A stretch of DNA of 64,000 nt from Chelatococcus sp. HY11 (GTDB lineage Bacteria > Pseudomonadota > Alphaproteobacteria > Rhizobiales > Beijerinckiaceae). This document shows positions 16,482 through 25,522 of the stretch, in pieces. The position numbers were made by a program, and so were the translations under genes. The notes below the pieces were generated by a model, which worked only from the letters and a program-made list of their open reading frames with translations, made no database searches and had not been told where the DNA came from. The stretch lies in assembly GCF_018398335.1 (NCBI RefSeq), contig NZ_JAHBRX010000001.1, positions 3,960,001-4,024,000 on the forward strand, in the 5' to 3' direction. How positions within the stretch are numbered: position 1 is the stretch's first letter; each line of letters begins with the position of its first letter.

Positions 16482-17504
16482 TCACTCTTTCTCGCCGCGC
16501 AGAGCATTCAGTCCGCGCACCGCAAACCTGTGCGCGAGCGGGCCGAAGCGCTTGGCCTCCGGATCGGAAGCGTTGCCGGCCGCCGCACGGTCGGCGATGC
16601 CGACGAAGATGACCGCGAAGCGGAACAACGCGAAGGCGACGTGGAAGGGCTCCAGCCGAGCCGCAGTGGTGTTGATCCGCCGATAGGCCTCAACGAACTC
16701 GGCCTGCGTTGGAATGCCTGGCACATCCTGTCCGAGAATGCCGCCATACTCATCGGGCGACGTATGCCATGGCATGCAGCAGAAGCCCAGGTCGGCGAGT
16801 GGATCGCCGAGCGTCGAAAGCTCCCAGTCGAGAACGGCGACGACGCGTGGCTCTACCGGGTGAAACAGCATATTGCCCAGCCGGAAATCGCCATGGGCGA
16901 TCGAGACCTGTCCGCCATCGTCCGGCAAGCTGGTGGCGAGCCTGTCCGCCAATGCGAACAGCAGAGGATCACGCTGACTGGTTGATTTCTCCAGCTGGCC
17001 GCCCCAGCGCTTCATTTGCCGCGCAAAGTAATTGCCCGGTGGACCGAAGTCGCCAAGGCCGATCTCGTCCGGGCGCACCAGATGCAGTTTCGCCAGCGTT
17101 TCCGCCATCGACAGATACATGGCGCGACGATCTGACGGCGCGATGTCCGGTAGTGTGCAGTCGGAGAAGACGCGGCCTTCCACGAAGTCCATGAGATAGA
17201 AGGGTGTGCCGATGATATCCGGATTGTCTTCGAAAAGAAGCGCCCGTGGCACGGGCACGTTTGTCCCGCTCAAGGCCCTCAGCACACGGTACTCTCGATC
17301 GATCGCATGGGCGCCGCGCAGGATTTCACCGTTGGGCTGCTTACGCAGCACCGATTTCCTGCCGCCCCATTCGATGATGTAGGTCGGATTGGATTGGCCA
17401 CCGCCTATGCGGGTTAACGCGAGACTCCCGCCGCCGAACTGGTCCGCGAGAAAGGTCTCGAGCTTTGCGACGTCGAAATCGGCCTTCAGCGAAGCTTCGC
17501 TCAC
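16482..17504 (-). CDS. Aminoglycoside-phosphotransferase-fold kinase (ACAD10/11 or LvaA-like)
   Basis: 340-residue APH/choline-kinase-fold protein. It has an ATP-site region GGGQSNPTY near 34-42, a catalytic-loop [11 protein letters not shown] and a metal-binding [17 protein letters not shown]. The family forms the N-terminal half of human ACAD11 and, as LvaA in Pseudomonas, phosphorylates 4-hydroxyacyl-CoA. The GTG start at 17504 overlaps the dehydrogenase stop by 4 bp (GTGA), showing tight coupling. With the adjacent ACAD10/11-like dehydrogenase it reproduces the domain pair fused in animals. Role in 4-hydroxy-acid breakdown is inferred from this pairing. Confidence 0.82.
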   Translation of the reverse strand: MSEASLKADFDVAKLETFLADQFGGGSLALTRIGGGQSNPTYIIEWGGRKSVLRKQPNGEILRGAHAIDREYRVLRALSGTNVPVPRALLFEDNPDIIGTPFYLMDFVEGRVFSDCTLPDIAPSDRRAMYLSMAETLAKLHLVRPDEIGLGDFGPPGNYFARQMKRWGGQLEKSTSQRDPLLFALADRLATSLPDDGGQVSIAHGDFRLGNMLFHPVEPRVVAVLDWELSTLGDPLADLGFCCMPWHTSPDEYGGILGQDVPGIPTQAEFVEAYRRINTTAARLEPFHVAFALFRFAVIFVGIADRAAAGNASDPEAKRFGPLAHRFAVRGLNALRGEKE

Positions 17505-18715
17505 GCTTTCGCCTCCGCACTTTCCCAATGCCAGAAGTTACGGCCTTCATTGCTCAAATGCCGGCTAAGCACCATACGATGCACTTCGTCGGCCCCATCA
17601 ACGAGGCGAGCCTGCCGGGCATAGCGGTAGATCCATTCGGCTACAGTGTCCTTGGAATAGCCCCTGGCGCCATTGATCTGGATGGCGGTGTCGGCAGCCC
17701 GGTGCAGAAGATTGGCGACATGGACCTTCGCCATCGACACCTCCTTCTGGGCAAACCCGCCCCGATCGAGTTCCCATGCCGCCTTCATCACCAGAAGACG
17801 GCCAATCTCGATGTCAGCGCAGAGCGCGCCGATCAACATCTGCACGCTTTCGCGCTTGGAAAGCCTGATGCCGAAGCCATCGCGACGGTCGGCATATTCG
17901 GTGGCAATCTCGATGCAGCGTTTGGAAAGGCCGAGCCAACGCATGCAGTGGGTGAGGCGCGCAACGCCGAGTCTCGTCTGCACCACCTTCAGTCCGCGGC
18001 CTTCCTCAAGCACGACGTTGCGCGCGGGTATCCGCAGGCCGTCGAATTCGAGCTCGCAATGCCCGCCATGCTCTTCCGGACCCATGATCGGGATGCGACG
18101 GGTGATCCTCCAGCCTGGATCATTCTTGTGGAACAGGAAGCAGGTATGTCCACGTCGCTCGTCGTCCGAGGTGCGCGCGAGCAGCATGAAATGCTCTGCT
18201 TCGCCAGCGCCGGTAATGAACCACTTGCGGCCGCGCACGACGTAGTCGTCTCCGTCTCGGGTCGCGGTCGTCAGCATCATGCCGGGATCGGAACCGCCGC
18301 CCGGGGCGGGTTCTGTCATCGCGAAGGTCGAACGGACCCGCCCCTCGACGACCGGCTTCAACCACCATTCCTTCTGCTCGGCGGTGCCGAGCGCTTCCAT
18401 AACCATCATGTTGCCGTCGTCGGGAGCTGCCGAGTTGAAGACGGCCGGGCCGAAGATCGAGCGGTTCATCTCCTCGTAGCAGACCGCCATGCCGACACGG
18501 CCAACGCCGCGTCCGCCCGTTTCCGGTTTCAACTGCAGGCACCACAGGCCTTGCGCGCGGGCCTTGTCGCGCGTCCGCGCCAAGAGGTCGAGGCGAATGT
18601 TCTCATGCTCATCGTAGGAGGCGGGATCGCTTTCCAACGGCAAGACGTCTGTCTCGACGAAGTGGGCGATCTGCGCGCGCAAGGCCTCCAGCTCGGCCGA
18701 AATTGTAAAGTCCAT
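17501..18715 (-). CDS. Acyl-CoA dehydrogenase, ACAD10/11-like
   Basis: 404-residue flavoprotein with the acyl-CoA dehydrogenase N-terminal helical domain, the FAD-contact stretch [13 protein letters not shown] and KWFITGAG in the middle barrel, and a C-terminal helical domain. Within the latter, [16 protein letters not shown] and the late [10 protein letters not shown] resemble ACAD10/11 and LvaC. Those proteins remove a 4-phosphate from acyl-CoA, giving an isomerised 3-hydroxyacyl-CoA product, instead of or in addition to simple alpha-beta oxidation. Its gene lies between the SDR and the coupled phosphotransferase, spaced 7 bp after the SDR stop. Ordinary medium-chain dehydrogenation is the alternative. 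Confidence 0.85.
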   Translation of the reverse strand: MDFTISAELEALRAQIAHFVETDVLPLESDPASYDEHENIRLDLLARTRDKARAQGLWCLQLKPETGGRGVGRVGMAVCYEEMNRSIFGPAVFNSAAPDDGNMMVMEALGTAEQKEWWLKPVVEGRVRSTFAMTEPAPGGGSDPGMMLTTATRDGDDYVVRGRKWFITGAGEAEHFMLLARTSDDERRGHTCFLFHKNDPGWRITRRIPIMGPEEHGGHCELEFDGLRIPARNVVLEEGRGLKVVQTRLGVARLTHCMRWLGLSKRCIEIATEYADRRDGFGIRLSKRESVQMLIGALCADIEIGRLLVMKAAWELDRGGFAQKEVSMAKVHVANLLHRAADTAIQINGARGYSKDTVAEWIYRYARQARLVDGADEVHRMVLSRHLSNEGRNFWHWESAEAKA

Positions 18716-18722
18716 GGTGTCC

Positions 18723-19484
18723 TCACAAGCCTGACACGAGGTGCCCGCCGTCTACGGTCAGGATCGAGCCGGTCATATGGGCGGCGGCGTCAGAGCAAAG
18801 CATCTTCAGCGGCGCATCGAGGTCCTGGACTGTGCCGAGACGCCGCTGCGGAACGCGCCGTATCAAGGCAAGGCCGGGCTCGCTTGCGAAGAACTCGGCG
18901 TTGAGCGGCGTTTCGATATAGCCTGGGCAAAGCGCGTTGACGCGAATGCCATAGCGCGCCCACTCCAGTGCCAGTGCCTTGGTGAGATGAACCACGCCGG
19001 CTTTCGAGGCCGCATAGGCGGCCACGTTTCCAGAGACCCTGAGGCCGAGGATGGACGCGATATTGATGATCGCGCCGCCGCCTTCGTCTTTCATCCGCTT
19101 GGCGGCGGCTTGGGCGACATAGAAGACGCCTTTCAGGTTGGTGTCGATGATGGCGCCGAATTCGGCGGGCTCCATCGCGATTGCGGGCTTGCTGGCTGTG
19201 ATGCCGGCATTATTGACGACCACATCGACTTTTCGGGAAACCGCGGCGACACCGTTCGCGACAGAGCCGGCATCGGTCACGTCGATTTCGACAACTTCAG
19301 CGGAGCCTCCCAAGGCTGCGATGTCTGATGCAATCGTCTCGATGCGATCGCGCCTGCGCGCGGCGAGAATGATGTGATGGCCATCCCGCGCCAAGCTGCG
19401 CGCAAAGCTCTCCCCAAGCCCACTCGATGCGCCCGTAACCAGGATCGTTTTTGTTTCAGTCACCGCCCCGACTTCCTCCGACAT
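18723..19484 (-). CDS. SDR family oxidoreductase (3-hydroxyacyl-CoA-type)
   Basis: 253-residue classical short-chain dehydrogenase. The cofactor loop TGASSGLG is near residues 16-23, NNAG is mid-domain, the catalytic serine is in NIASILG, and YAASK holds the catalytic tyrosine and lysine. The end TGSILTVDGG is standard. As first gene of the minus-strand operon (SDR, dehydrogenase, kinase) it is likely to oxidise the 3-hydroxyacyl-CoA intermediate. The ATG at 19484 is chosen over GTG 19463; both are plausible, and AGGAG lies 15 nt before the former. Confidence 0.85.
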   Translation of the reverse strand: MSEEVGAVTETKTILVTGASSGLGESFARSLARDGHHIILAARRRDRIETIASDIAALGGSAEVVEIDVTDAGSVANGVAAVSRKVDVVVNNAGITASKPAIAMEPAEFGAIIDTNLKGVFYVAQAAAKRMKDEGGGAIINIASILGLRVSGNVAAYAASKAGVVHLTKALALEWARYGIRVNALCPGYIETPLNAEFFASEPGLALIRRVPQRRLGTVQDLDAPLKMLCSDAAAHMTGSILTVDGGHLVSGL

Positions 19485-19531
19485 TTCGCAAGGAGACCAC
19501 TCCTGGAATGCCGGGCAGGCCTCGCTTGACA

Positions 19532-19552
19532 ATTGCCTTATTATCCGACAAT
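19532..19552. promoter_or_regulatory. Dyad-symmetric operator candidate in the acyl-CoA divergent promoter
   Basis: A 21-bp imperfect palindrome of pattern ATTG-N-C-N2-AT-N-AT-N2-G-N-CAAT between the divergent SDR and CoA-transferase genes, directly next to a TTGACA hexamer (19526-19531). The symmetry suggests a shared operator for both operons; the GntR regulator at 22866 is a candidate ligand-responsive binder. Confidence 0.5.
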
Positions 19553-19621
19553 CCTTTTATCCTAATAAAAAGTCAAGCGGTGATCGAAGTTTCGCGTTCG
19601 CGGCTTCAAGTGGGAGGCACG

Positions 19622-20317
19622 ATGAACAAGGTATTCCCCTCCGCGTCCGAGGCGCTTCAGGACGTCTTGACAGACGACATGCTCATCGCCGCAGGCGGTT
19701 TCGGCCTTTGCGGCATTCCAGAGTTGCTGATCGCCGCAATCCGGGAGTCCGGCGTCCGCAATCTGGTCTTCGCTTCCAACAATTGCGGGGTCGACGACTT
19801 CGGCCTGGGCCTGCTTCTCCAGACCCGGCAGATCAAAAAGATGATCTCGTCCTACGTTGGCGAGAACGCCGAGTTTATGCGGCAATATCTCGCCGGAGAA
19901 CTAGAGGTTGAGTTCAACCCGCAAGGAACACTCGCGGAACGCATGCGCGCCGGCGGTGCTGGCATTCCCGGATTTTATACGAAGACTGGCGTTGGCACGT
20001 TGATAGCCGAGGGCAAGGAACATAAAACCTTTGACGGCCACACCTATATTCTGGAGAGGGGCATCGTCGCCGACCTTTCGATTGTAAAGGCGTGGAAGGC
20101 GGACACGACAGGCAATCTCGTCTTCCGCAAGACAGCGAACAACTTCAATTCCCCGGCAGCCAAATGCGGGCGCGTCTGCGTCGTTGAAGTCGAGGAGATC
20201 GTCGAGGCCGGTGACCTCGACCCCGAACGGATCGATCTGCCGGGCATCTACGTGCACCGCATCATTACCGGCCATCACGAAAAGCGCATCGAGCAGCGCA
20301 CCACACGCAGCGCCTGA
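19622..20317 (+). CDS. 3-oxoacid/acyl CoA-transferase subunit A
   Basis: 231-residue family I CoA-transferase alpha subunit. The N-terminal part carries the CoA-binding GGFGLCGIPELLI stretch (about 22-34) and the middle SNNCGVDDFGLGLLL. It moves CoA between acyl-CoA and a free acid, as in succinyl-CoA:3-ketoacid transferase (ScoA/PcaI/AtoD). GGGAGG precedes the ATG at 19622 by 6 nt. The beta subunit follows 12 bp later. Here it probably activates the organic acid degraded by the divergent dehydrogenase/kinase operon, taking the place of an acyl-CoA synthetase (inference). Confidence 0.9.
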   Translation: MNKVFPSASEALQDVLTDDMLIAAGGFGLCGIPELLIAAIRESGVRNLVFASNNCGVDDFGLGLLLQTRQIKKMISSYVGENAEFMRQYLAGELEVEFNPQGTLAERMRAGGAGIPGFYTKTGVGTLIAEGKEHKTFDGHTYILERGIVADLSIVKAWKADTTGNLVFRKTANNFNSPAAKCGRVCVVEVEEIVEAGDLDPERIDLPGIYVHRIITGHHEKRIEQRTTRSA

Positions 20318-20329
20318 GGGAGGAACGAG

Positions 20330-20959
20330 ATGGCTTGGGATCGCGACCGGATGGCGCGGCGGGCAGCTGCCGAGCTTGCAGACGGAATGTACGTAAACCT
20401 GGGGATTGGAATACCCACGCGGGTGTCCAATTTCATTCCCGACGGCATGATGGTGACCTTCCATTCGGAGAACGGCATGCTCGGCGCCGGCCCTTTCCCG
20501 AAGGAACACGAAGTCGACGCCGATCTCATCAATGCCGGCAAACAGACTGTGACGGCTCTGCCGCACGCCGCCTTCTTCGACAGCGCCGAGAGTTTCTCGA
20601 TGATCCGCGGCGGCAAGATTGCCATGGCGATCCTCGGCGCCATGGAAGTATCCGAGACCGGTGACCTCGCCAACTGGATGGTTCCAGGCAAGCTGGTCAA
20701 GGGCATGGGCGGCGCTATGGACCTGGTTGCCGGCGTCGAGCGCGTTGTCGTCGTCATGGACCACACCAGCAAGGCAGGCCAGTCGAAGGTGCTGAGGTCG
20801 TGCTCGTTGCCATTGACAGGCCAAGGCGTCGTCAGCCGCATCATCACCAATCTTGGCGTCCTCGATGTCGTTGATGGCGGCCTTAGGATCGTCGAACTGG
20901 CGGATGGCGTTAGCGAGGCCGAACTGCGTGCGGCTACCGAGGCGAGGCTCGTCAACTGA
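20330..20959 (+). CDS. 3-oxoacid/acyl CoA-transferase subunit B
   Basis: 209-residue beta subunit of a family I CoA-transferase. The catalytic glutamate lies in [10 protein letters not shown] (Glu48 region), preceded by VNLGIGIPT. The C-terminal half has the GVVDVVD-like [12 protein letters not shown] segment common to AtoA/ScoB. It follows subunit A by 12 bp with a GGAGG ribosome site and forms the heteromer with it. Exact acid specificity (acetoacetate, 3-oxoadipate or a 4-hydroxy acid) cannot be read from sequence. Confidence 0.9.
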   Translation: MAWDRDRMARRAAAELADGMYVNLGIGIPTRVSNFIPDGMMVTFHSENGMLGAGPFPKEHEVDADLINAGKQTVTALPHAAFFDSAESFSMIRGGKIAMAILGAMEVSETGDLANWMVPGKLVKGMGGAMDLVAGVERVVVVMDHTSKAGQSKVLRSCSLPLTGQGVVSRIITNLGVLDVVDGGLRIVELADGVSEAELRAATEARLVN

Positions 20960-21142
20960 GAGCTGATTCCATCCGAAGAGGCTGGGCTGGCCGCCTCTTC
21001 CTATCCTCGGAGGGCCGGGGTCTGCGGGATCCTGGCGCAGGTCGGCGGGGACCTCCAATCAGATCAATCTCGACGGGATCAATGAGGGGATCGTCGACAC
21101 GAAAGCGGGGTGCAACATCCGTTTCATCGTGGAGTTCACGCA
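20960..21142. other. Decayed intergenic stretch
   Basis: About 180 bp. A frame reading INLDGINEGIVDTKAG then FTQ and stop hints at the end of a lost gene that I cannot identify. No promoter or hairpin stands out. Confidence 0.35.
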
Positions 21143-21287
21143 ATGAACGTCGATCGCCTAGCCGCGTTGCTCGCCGAACATCAGCTCGATGCCGTCGTTA
21201 GCACCTCGCCGGGTGCAGCTGTTGTACAATAATAATTTTGCAGGTTATACGGCGATGCCGGAGCGTATATATATAAGAAATATTTAG
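21143..21287 (+). pseudogene. Frameshifted N-terminal fragment of an M24/creatinase-type peptidase
   Basis: The first 29 codons read MNVDRLAALLAEHQLDAVVS followed by TSPGAAV, a typical creatinase/Xaa-Pro peptidase N terminus, then a double stop. A +1 shift restores NNNFAGYTAMPE, matching the usual YLAGY-like continuation, before a final stop at 21285-21287. The rest of the ~400-residue protein is missing. AT-rich sequence and the thiolase gene follow directly. This looks like the scar of a deletion between the CoA-transferase and thiolase genes. Confidence 0.5.
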
Positions 21288-21310
21288 GTGTTAATCGGAG
21301 TTCAACAAAA

Positions 21311-22501
21311 ATGGCGTCGGAATCCACATTCATCATTTCCGGTATCCGCACCGCGATCGGGGATTTCGGTGGCGCGTTGGCGGGTGTTGCGCCCTGCGAT
21401 CTTGCAACGGCGGTCTCTAAGGCAGCGATCGAGCGGTCCGGGCTGGAGAGCGGCGATATCGACCAGACGGTCTTCGGCAACGTGATTCATACCGAACCGC
21501 GCGACATGTATCTCTCCCGCGTGGCGGCGATCGGGGCAGGCGTGCCGGTTGGGGCTCCGGCCCTCACGCTGAACCGGCTGTGCGGTTCCGGTCTGCAGGC
21601 GATCGCCACGGCCTCGGATGCCATCCGGCTCGGCTATGCCGGTGCGGTGCTCGCGGGCGGCGCGGAAAGCATGAGCCGCGCCGGGCATCTGATGACCCAG
21701 GCGCGGGCGGGCCAGAAGATGGGGGATATGACGGCCATCGACATGATGGTCGGCGCGCTCACGGATCCCTTCGGCAATGGGCATATGGGCATCACGGCGG
21801 AAAACATCGCCGCCGCCGACGGCATCGACCGGGAGGCGCAGGACGCGCTGGCGCTGCAATCGCATCAGCGCGCCGCCCATGCCATCCGCGAGGGATATTT
21901 TCGGGAACAGATCCTGCCGATCGAGGTGAAGCAAGGGCGGGCGACCGTGCTGTTCGACACGGACGAACACGTGCGGCCCGACGTATCCGCTGCGGACCTG
22001 GCCAAGCTGAGGGCGGCGTTCAGGAAAGACGGCTCTGTCACGGCCGGCAATGCGAGCGGTATCAATGACGGCGCGGCCGCGCTGGTTCTGGCGTCGGAAT
22101 CAGTTGTAGGGGCGCGGGGCCTGAAACCCCGGGCGAGGATCGTCGCCACCGGGCTCGGCGGTGTTCCGCCGGAATTGATGGGCCTCGGTCCTCAGCCGGC
22201 GGTTGAGCAGGCACTCGGCCGGGCCGGCCTGACGGTGGGCGACCTCGATGTGATCGAATCCAACGAGGCCTTCGCGGCGCAGGCCTGTGCCGTGTCTCGC
22301 AGGCTCGGCTTCCCGGATGACAAGACCAATCCCAACGGCGGCGCGATCGCGCTCGGCCATCCGGTCGGCGCATCCGGCGCGATCATCATGGTCAAGCTTC
22401 TGGCCGAGCTGGAGCGGATCGGTGGCCGCTACGGTCTCGCCACGATGTGCATCGGTGGCGGGCAGGGCATCGCGGTCATCGTCGAGAACGTGAGGCTCTG
22501 A
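21311..22501 (+). CDS. Acetyl-CoA acetyltransferase (thiolase)
   Basis: 396-residue thiolase. The nucleophilic cysteine is Cys91 in NRLCGSGLQA, the catalytic histidine His350 in GHPVGASG and the acid/base cysteine Cys380 in CIGGGQG. It cleaves 3-oxoacyl-CoA to acetyl-CoA and a shortened acyl-CoA (or the reverse condensation). Located after the CoA-transferase genes, although separated by a decayed fragment, it completes the acyl-CoA degradation set. No good ribosome site is seen before the ATG, and the AT-rich upstream region may hold its own promoter. Confidence 0.92.
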   Translation: MASESTFIISGIRTAIGDFGGALAGVAPCDLATAVSKAAIERSGLESGDIDQTVFGNVIHTEPRDMYLSRVAAIGAGVPVGAPALTLNRLCGSGLQAIATASDAIRLGYAGAVLAGGAESMSRAGHLMTQARAGQKMGDMTAIDMMVGALTDPFGNGHMGITAENIAAADGIDREAQDALALQSHQRAAHAIREGYFREQILPIEVKQGRATVLFDTDEHVRPDVSAADLAKLRAAFRKDGSVTAGNASGINDGAAALVLASESVVGARGLKPRARIVATGLGGVPPELMGLGPQPAVEQALGRAGLTVGDLDVIESNEAFAAQACAVSRRLGFPDDKTNPNGGAIALGHPVGASGAIIMVKLLAELERIGGRYGLATMCIGGGQGIAVIVENVRL

Positions 22502-22803
22502 TTAGAAAAAGATCGGGATTGCCGGTCGCGGCACGATGGGGTGCTTGGGCATTTTATGTACCGTCCAGGTTGCTCAGGAAGCACGCCGCGGCGGGCCAAC
22601 CCTGACTGATCGAGCGGGAGCCGCGGGGCTCAGGCTCGGCAAGCCGCCCGGTGATTTCACCACAAGTTTGCCGCAGGCGACGTGGCTGAACGTGTCGCGT
22701 AGGGTCGGATGGAGGCCGTGATCAAGGATCCGACGGTGAAAGGGAAGGTGGATTAGGACGATACGGCGTGAAGATGTTTCAATCGACAAAACGAATGCCA
22801 ACC
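22502..22803. other. Gap with possible gene remnants
   Basis: About 300 bp with no intact gene. A minus-strand frame contains CGKLVVKSPGG, faintly like the end of a quinone oxidoreductase, but it runs on without a stop at the expected place. I do not call it. Confidence 0.35.
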
Positions 22804-22820
22804 TTGACACGAATCATCCG

Positions 22821-22839
22821 TTGTAGAATTGACCTACAA
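22821..22839. promoter_or_regulatory. GntR-type operator candidate (TTGTAG-N7-CTACAA)
   Basis: Perfect 6-bp inverted repeat with 7-nt spacer, 26 bp before the GntR start codon. FCD-type GntR proteins often bind such short TTGT/ACAA dyads, so autoregulation is likely. The right arm contains TACAAT, a possible -10 box. Confidence 0.55.
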
Positions 22840-22865
22840 TAGGTTTTTGGAACTGGGCACAACCG

Positions 22866-23642
22866 ATGGCCGCCGTCTCTTCGCGGAAAACCGCAGTTCT
22901 GCCGCAGCTTGATACCGCACCCGGATACAAGCGGGTCGCGAAGCTGATCGAGGCGGAAATCGTTGCCGGGCGCTTGAAGGAAGGGGACCTTCTGCCGACG
23001 GAGGGCGATCTTGCCGACCAGCTCGGAGTCCATCGTTCGACGGTCCGCGAGGGCATCCGATCGCTGGAGAATTCCGGCCTCGTCCGTCGGGCTGGTGGCA
23101 AGCGCCTTATGGTTGCAACCCCGGATGCCAGTTCCATCGCCATGTCCAATATCCGCGCCCTCGGTTTGAAGCAGGTGAGCTTCAACGAGCTCTGGGAAGC
23201 GCAAATGGAACTCGAGCCGTTCTGCGCCAAACTTGCCGCGACCCGCATGACCGAAGACATCGAAGCGGCGCTGGTCAGGAACGTCGATAGGCTACGGTCC
23301 AACCTCGACAACGACGACGTCGTCATCGAAAGCGATATCGAGTTTCATCGTCTGATCGCGGCGGCCTCTGGCAATGCGGTGGTGGCCCTGGTCGCCGCAC
23401 CCATCGGCGTCCTGCTTTTCTCGGCGACCGTTCAGCTCTACCAGACCGTCGCTGCCGCGCGGCATCGCCTGCTCGCAGCCCACGAGAAGATCTTGGAAGG
23501 GCTTATCGCCCGGGACGCTGCGATGGCCGAGACATGGATGAGGCGGCATATCCTCGACTTCAAGCGGGGCTACGAGATCGCCGGTTTCGATTTCAACGCG
23601 CCAATTCAGCTTGAAGCAAGGGCCTTCGCCAGCTTCAGCTGA
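22866..23642 (+). CDS. GntR family regulator, FCD (FadR) subfamily
   Basis: 258-residue regulator with an N-terminal winged helix (about 20-90: LPTEGDLADQLGVHRSTVRE) and an all-helical FCD ligand domain. In the latter, a metal-ligand pattern is visible (E..FH in SDIEFHRLI, HEKIL, RRHI). FCD regulators respond to organic acids or their derivatives. It follows the CoA-transferase/thiolase genes on the same strand after a gap, so control of the acyl-CoA module is the simplest guess. A dyad upstream supports autoregulation. Confidence 0.87.
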   Translation: MAAVSSRKTAVLPQLDTAPGYKRVAKLIEAEIVAGRLKEGDLLPTEGDLADQLGVHRSTVREGIRSLENSGLVRRAGGKRLMVATPDASSIAMSNIRALGLKQVSFNELWEAQMELEPFCAKLAATRMTEDIEAALVRNVDRLRSNLDNDDVVIESDIEFHRLIAAASGNAVVALVAAPIGVLLFSATVQLYQTVAAARHRLLAAHEKILEGLIARDAAMAETWMRRHILDFKRGYEIAGFDFNAPIQLEARAFASFS

Positions 23643-24066
23643 TCCTGCCGTTTTCCGTTGCAAGCCCAAATCTATGAAGCGCGCGGCCACGGATGTGTTC
23701 TCCGCGGCGAGAATACCGTTCAGTCGGCAAAGTGCGTCATCCAAGGTAATGCGCGTCAGCGAGGGCCGATACGCTGCAGCCGATGTGAGAAGATGATCCT
23801 GCACGTGGCAAAGCTAGCTCTGAAATCTCAAAACGCATGGGCCGCCTACCTGAGATTGGAGCATGTTCGGCGCGTTGGATCGATCGTGATCTGCAGATGA
23901 GGCAGCTTGACGATTGATCGTGACCGTTGAAGAGGGCTTGACACGGAGATGCCCGAGAGCTGCTGGCTATGTTGGGACCTATCGCCAAGAACCTCAGCTT
24001 AAGAAAAGCGGGTAACCAGCGGCAAAAGCACCGATTCGCCCTTAAGTTGTTTCATTGGAGAGTGAA
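23643..24066. other. Intergenic stretch without recognised features
   Basis: About 420 bp between the GntR gene and a small conserved hypothetical gene. Open frames here lack homology and ribosome sites; no hairpin or repeat was seen. Confidence 0.4.
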
Positions 24067-24372
24067 ATGGATAAGGACGGCGATCTGATGGTGGAGGGGT
24101 GCCACCTCAAACTGACATGCTGGGCGTGCCCCGAACAGTACGACGTGTTTCGAGATGGGATACAGGTGGGGTATCTGAGGTTGCGGCACGGGTATTTCGA
24201 AGCCTGCGTGCCTGACGAGAATGGCGATACTGTCTACGAGGCCAGCCCAAATGGCGATGGCCGATTTGATGACGATGAGAGAGGACGCTTCTTACATGAA
24301 GCTGTCGCGGCCATCGCCAGATCGTTGAAGTCGGAGCAGCGCTTCCTCACCCCATCCCCGCCTCCACAGTAG
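24067..24372 (+). CDS. Small conserved hypothetical protein
   Basis: 101-residue soluble acidic protein. GGAGAG lies 5 nt before the ATG at 24067; a TTG at 24055 is less likely. The core CPEQYDVFRDG..VGYLRLRHGYF with a following acidic GDGRFDDDER stretch looks like a compact beta-rich domain that I recall only as hypothetical in alphaproteobacteria. No signal peptide or membrane segment. It lies between two GntR genes and converges with the second. Function unknown. Confidence 0.65.
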   Translation: MDKDGDLMVEGCHLKLTCWACPEQYDVFRDGIQVGYLRLRHGYFEACVPDENGDTVYEASPNGDGRFDDDERGRFLHEAVAAIARSLKSEQRFLTPSPPPQ

Positions 24373-24542
24373 CCTTGAGAAAGGCGGAGCGCTCAGTCTC
24401 GATCTGCCCGCAGATCGCCTTCATACCACGCCAGCTGTGGAGGGGGCGCCGGTTTCCGAAATCTGCCGGAAGGCGGGCTTGCATGCGGATGCGGCGGAAC
24501 CCCGCTTCACGGAAGCTGCCGCCCCGCACCTCCGTTTCGATC

Positions 24543-25277
24543 TTATGGTGCAACGCTGCGATCCAGCATTCTGCGGCGCGATTGGATGAGGTGGTGTTGC
24601 ATGGCAACGCGCGCAGCCTGTGCATCCTGCATGCGGATCGCACTGACGATCTGGTCATGTTCTGATATGACGAGTTCGCCTCTGCTGATTGAGCGGGCAC
24701 TCGTCACCGAGACTGAAACCGATAGCAGGCTCGATAGGCTCATGGGCGGGCCTTCAAGGCTCCGCGCGTAGAATTCATTGCCAGATGCGGCTGCGATTTC
24801 GAGATGGAAAAGCCTGTCGGATTCCCACCGAATTTCACGGCGACGTACTTCGGCAATGAAGTTCTGGTGGGCTGCCTCGATCCTGGCCATCTCGGCGTGG
24901 CTTCGCCGCTCGGCTGCAAACGTGGCCGCGGCCCCTTCGATGGTGAGCCGAAATTCCTGGAACCGTTGGTAGCGCGCGATCCAGTTGACATCACCTGTCG
25001 CGCCAACCTCCTCTTCAGGAATGCGCAGGACGTAACTGCCACTGCCTTTCCTGCTCTCGACCACGCCGTCCCGCTGCAGCCGCGCCATAGCCTCGCGCAC
25101 CACAGGCCGCGAAACAGCGAACTTCTCGCACAAGGCAGCTTCCGATGGCAGGCGGGTATGAATTGGAAAATGACCACTGATAATGGCACGAAAAATCTGG
25201 TCGTAGACCTGATCCGCAAAGGATGATGGGCGGGACCCAAGCGGTTCCTTGTCGTCTCGTGGCGAAACAATAGTCAT
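24543..25277 (-). CDS. GntR family regulator, FCD subfamily
   Basis: 244-residue regulator. The N-terminal winged helix is at about 18-85 (LPSEAALCEKFAVSRPVVREA, RDGVVESRKGSGSYV). The C-terminal FCD domain has the metal-binding RLFHLEIAAASGN and ISEHDQIVSAI segments and ends HHLIQSRRR. It is convergent with the small hypothetical gene and divergent from the third GntR gene over a 245-bp gap. Target genes are unknown, but the divergent catabolic operon at 26584-39112 is the nearest candidate. Confidence 0.87.
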   Translation of the reverse strand: MTIVSPRDDKEPLGSRPSSFADQVYDQIFRAIISGHFPIHTRLPSEAALCEKFAVSRPVVREAMARLQRDGVVESRKGSGSYVLRIPEEEVGATGDVNWIARYQRFQEFRLTIEGAAATFAAERRSHAEMARIEAAHQNFIAEVRRREIRWESDRLFHLEIAAASGNEFYARSLEGPPMSLSSLLSVSVSVTSARSISRGELVISEHDQIVSAIRMQDAQAARVAMQHHLIQSRRRMLDRSVAP

Positions 25278-25422
25278 ATCGGCGCCCCAGCGACCTCAGT
25301 TTCGTGTTGTCCCGATGTCTGTTGACATAGCGGTGGATGCAAGTGCCGGCACCTTGTTTCCCCAACGTTTGCATCACTCGGGCGCCAAGTTTGATTGTCC
25401 CAAAGGTCGGAAGGTCCTATTA

Positions 25423-25434
25423 ATTGACAGATTA
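25423..25434. promoter_or_regulatory. Shared 12-bp element ATTGACAGATTA (copy 1)
   Basis: Contains a TTGACA -35-like hexamer (25424-25429), about 90 bp before the third GntR gene. The same 12-mer recurs at 26487-26498 before the ABC binding-protein gene, so both promoters may be read and controlled alike. Confidence 0.45.
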
Positions 25435-25522
25435 AAGATTATAAGGCGTATTCTTGTTAAAATAAAAGACAGCTTTCGGCCGCCCAGGTCAAGGGCCCGA
25501 CCACACCCGTCCGGAGTATGGA

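Noticed and set aside
22574..22810. Possible quinone-oxidoreductase C-terminal remnant (CGKLVVKSPGG)
   Set aside because: Match is too short and the frame runs on without the expected stop; too weak to list as a pseudogene.
24347..24542. Minus-strand frame after the second GntR gene
   Set aside because: Encodes an unrecognised tail overlapping the small hypothetical gene end; no start or ribosome site independent of the GntR region.
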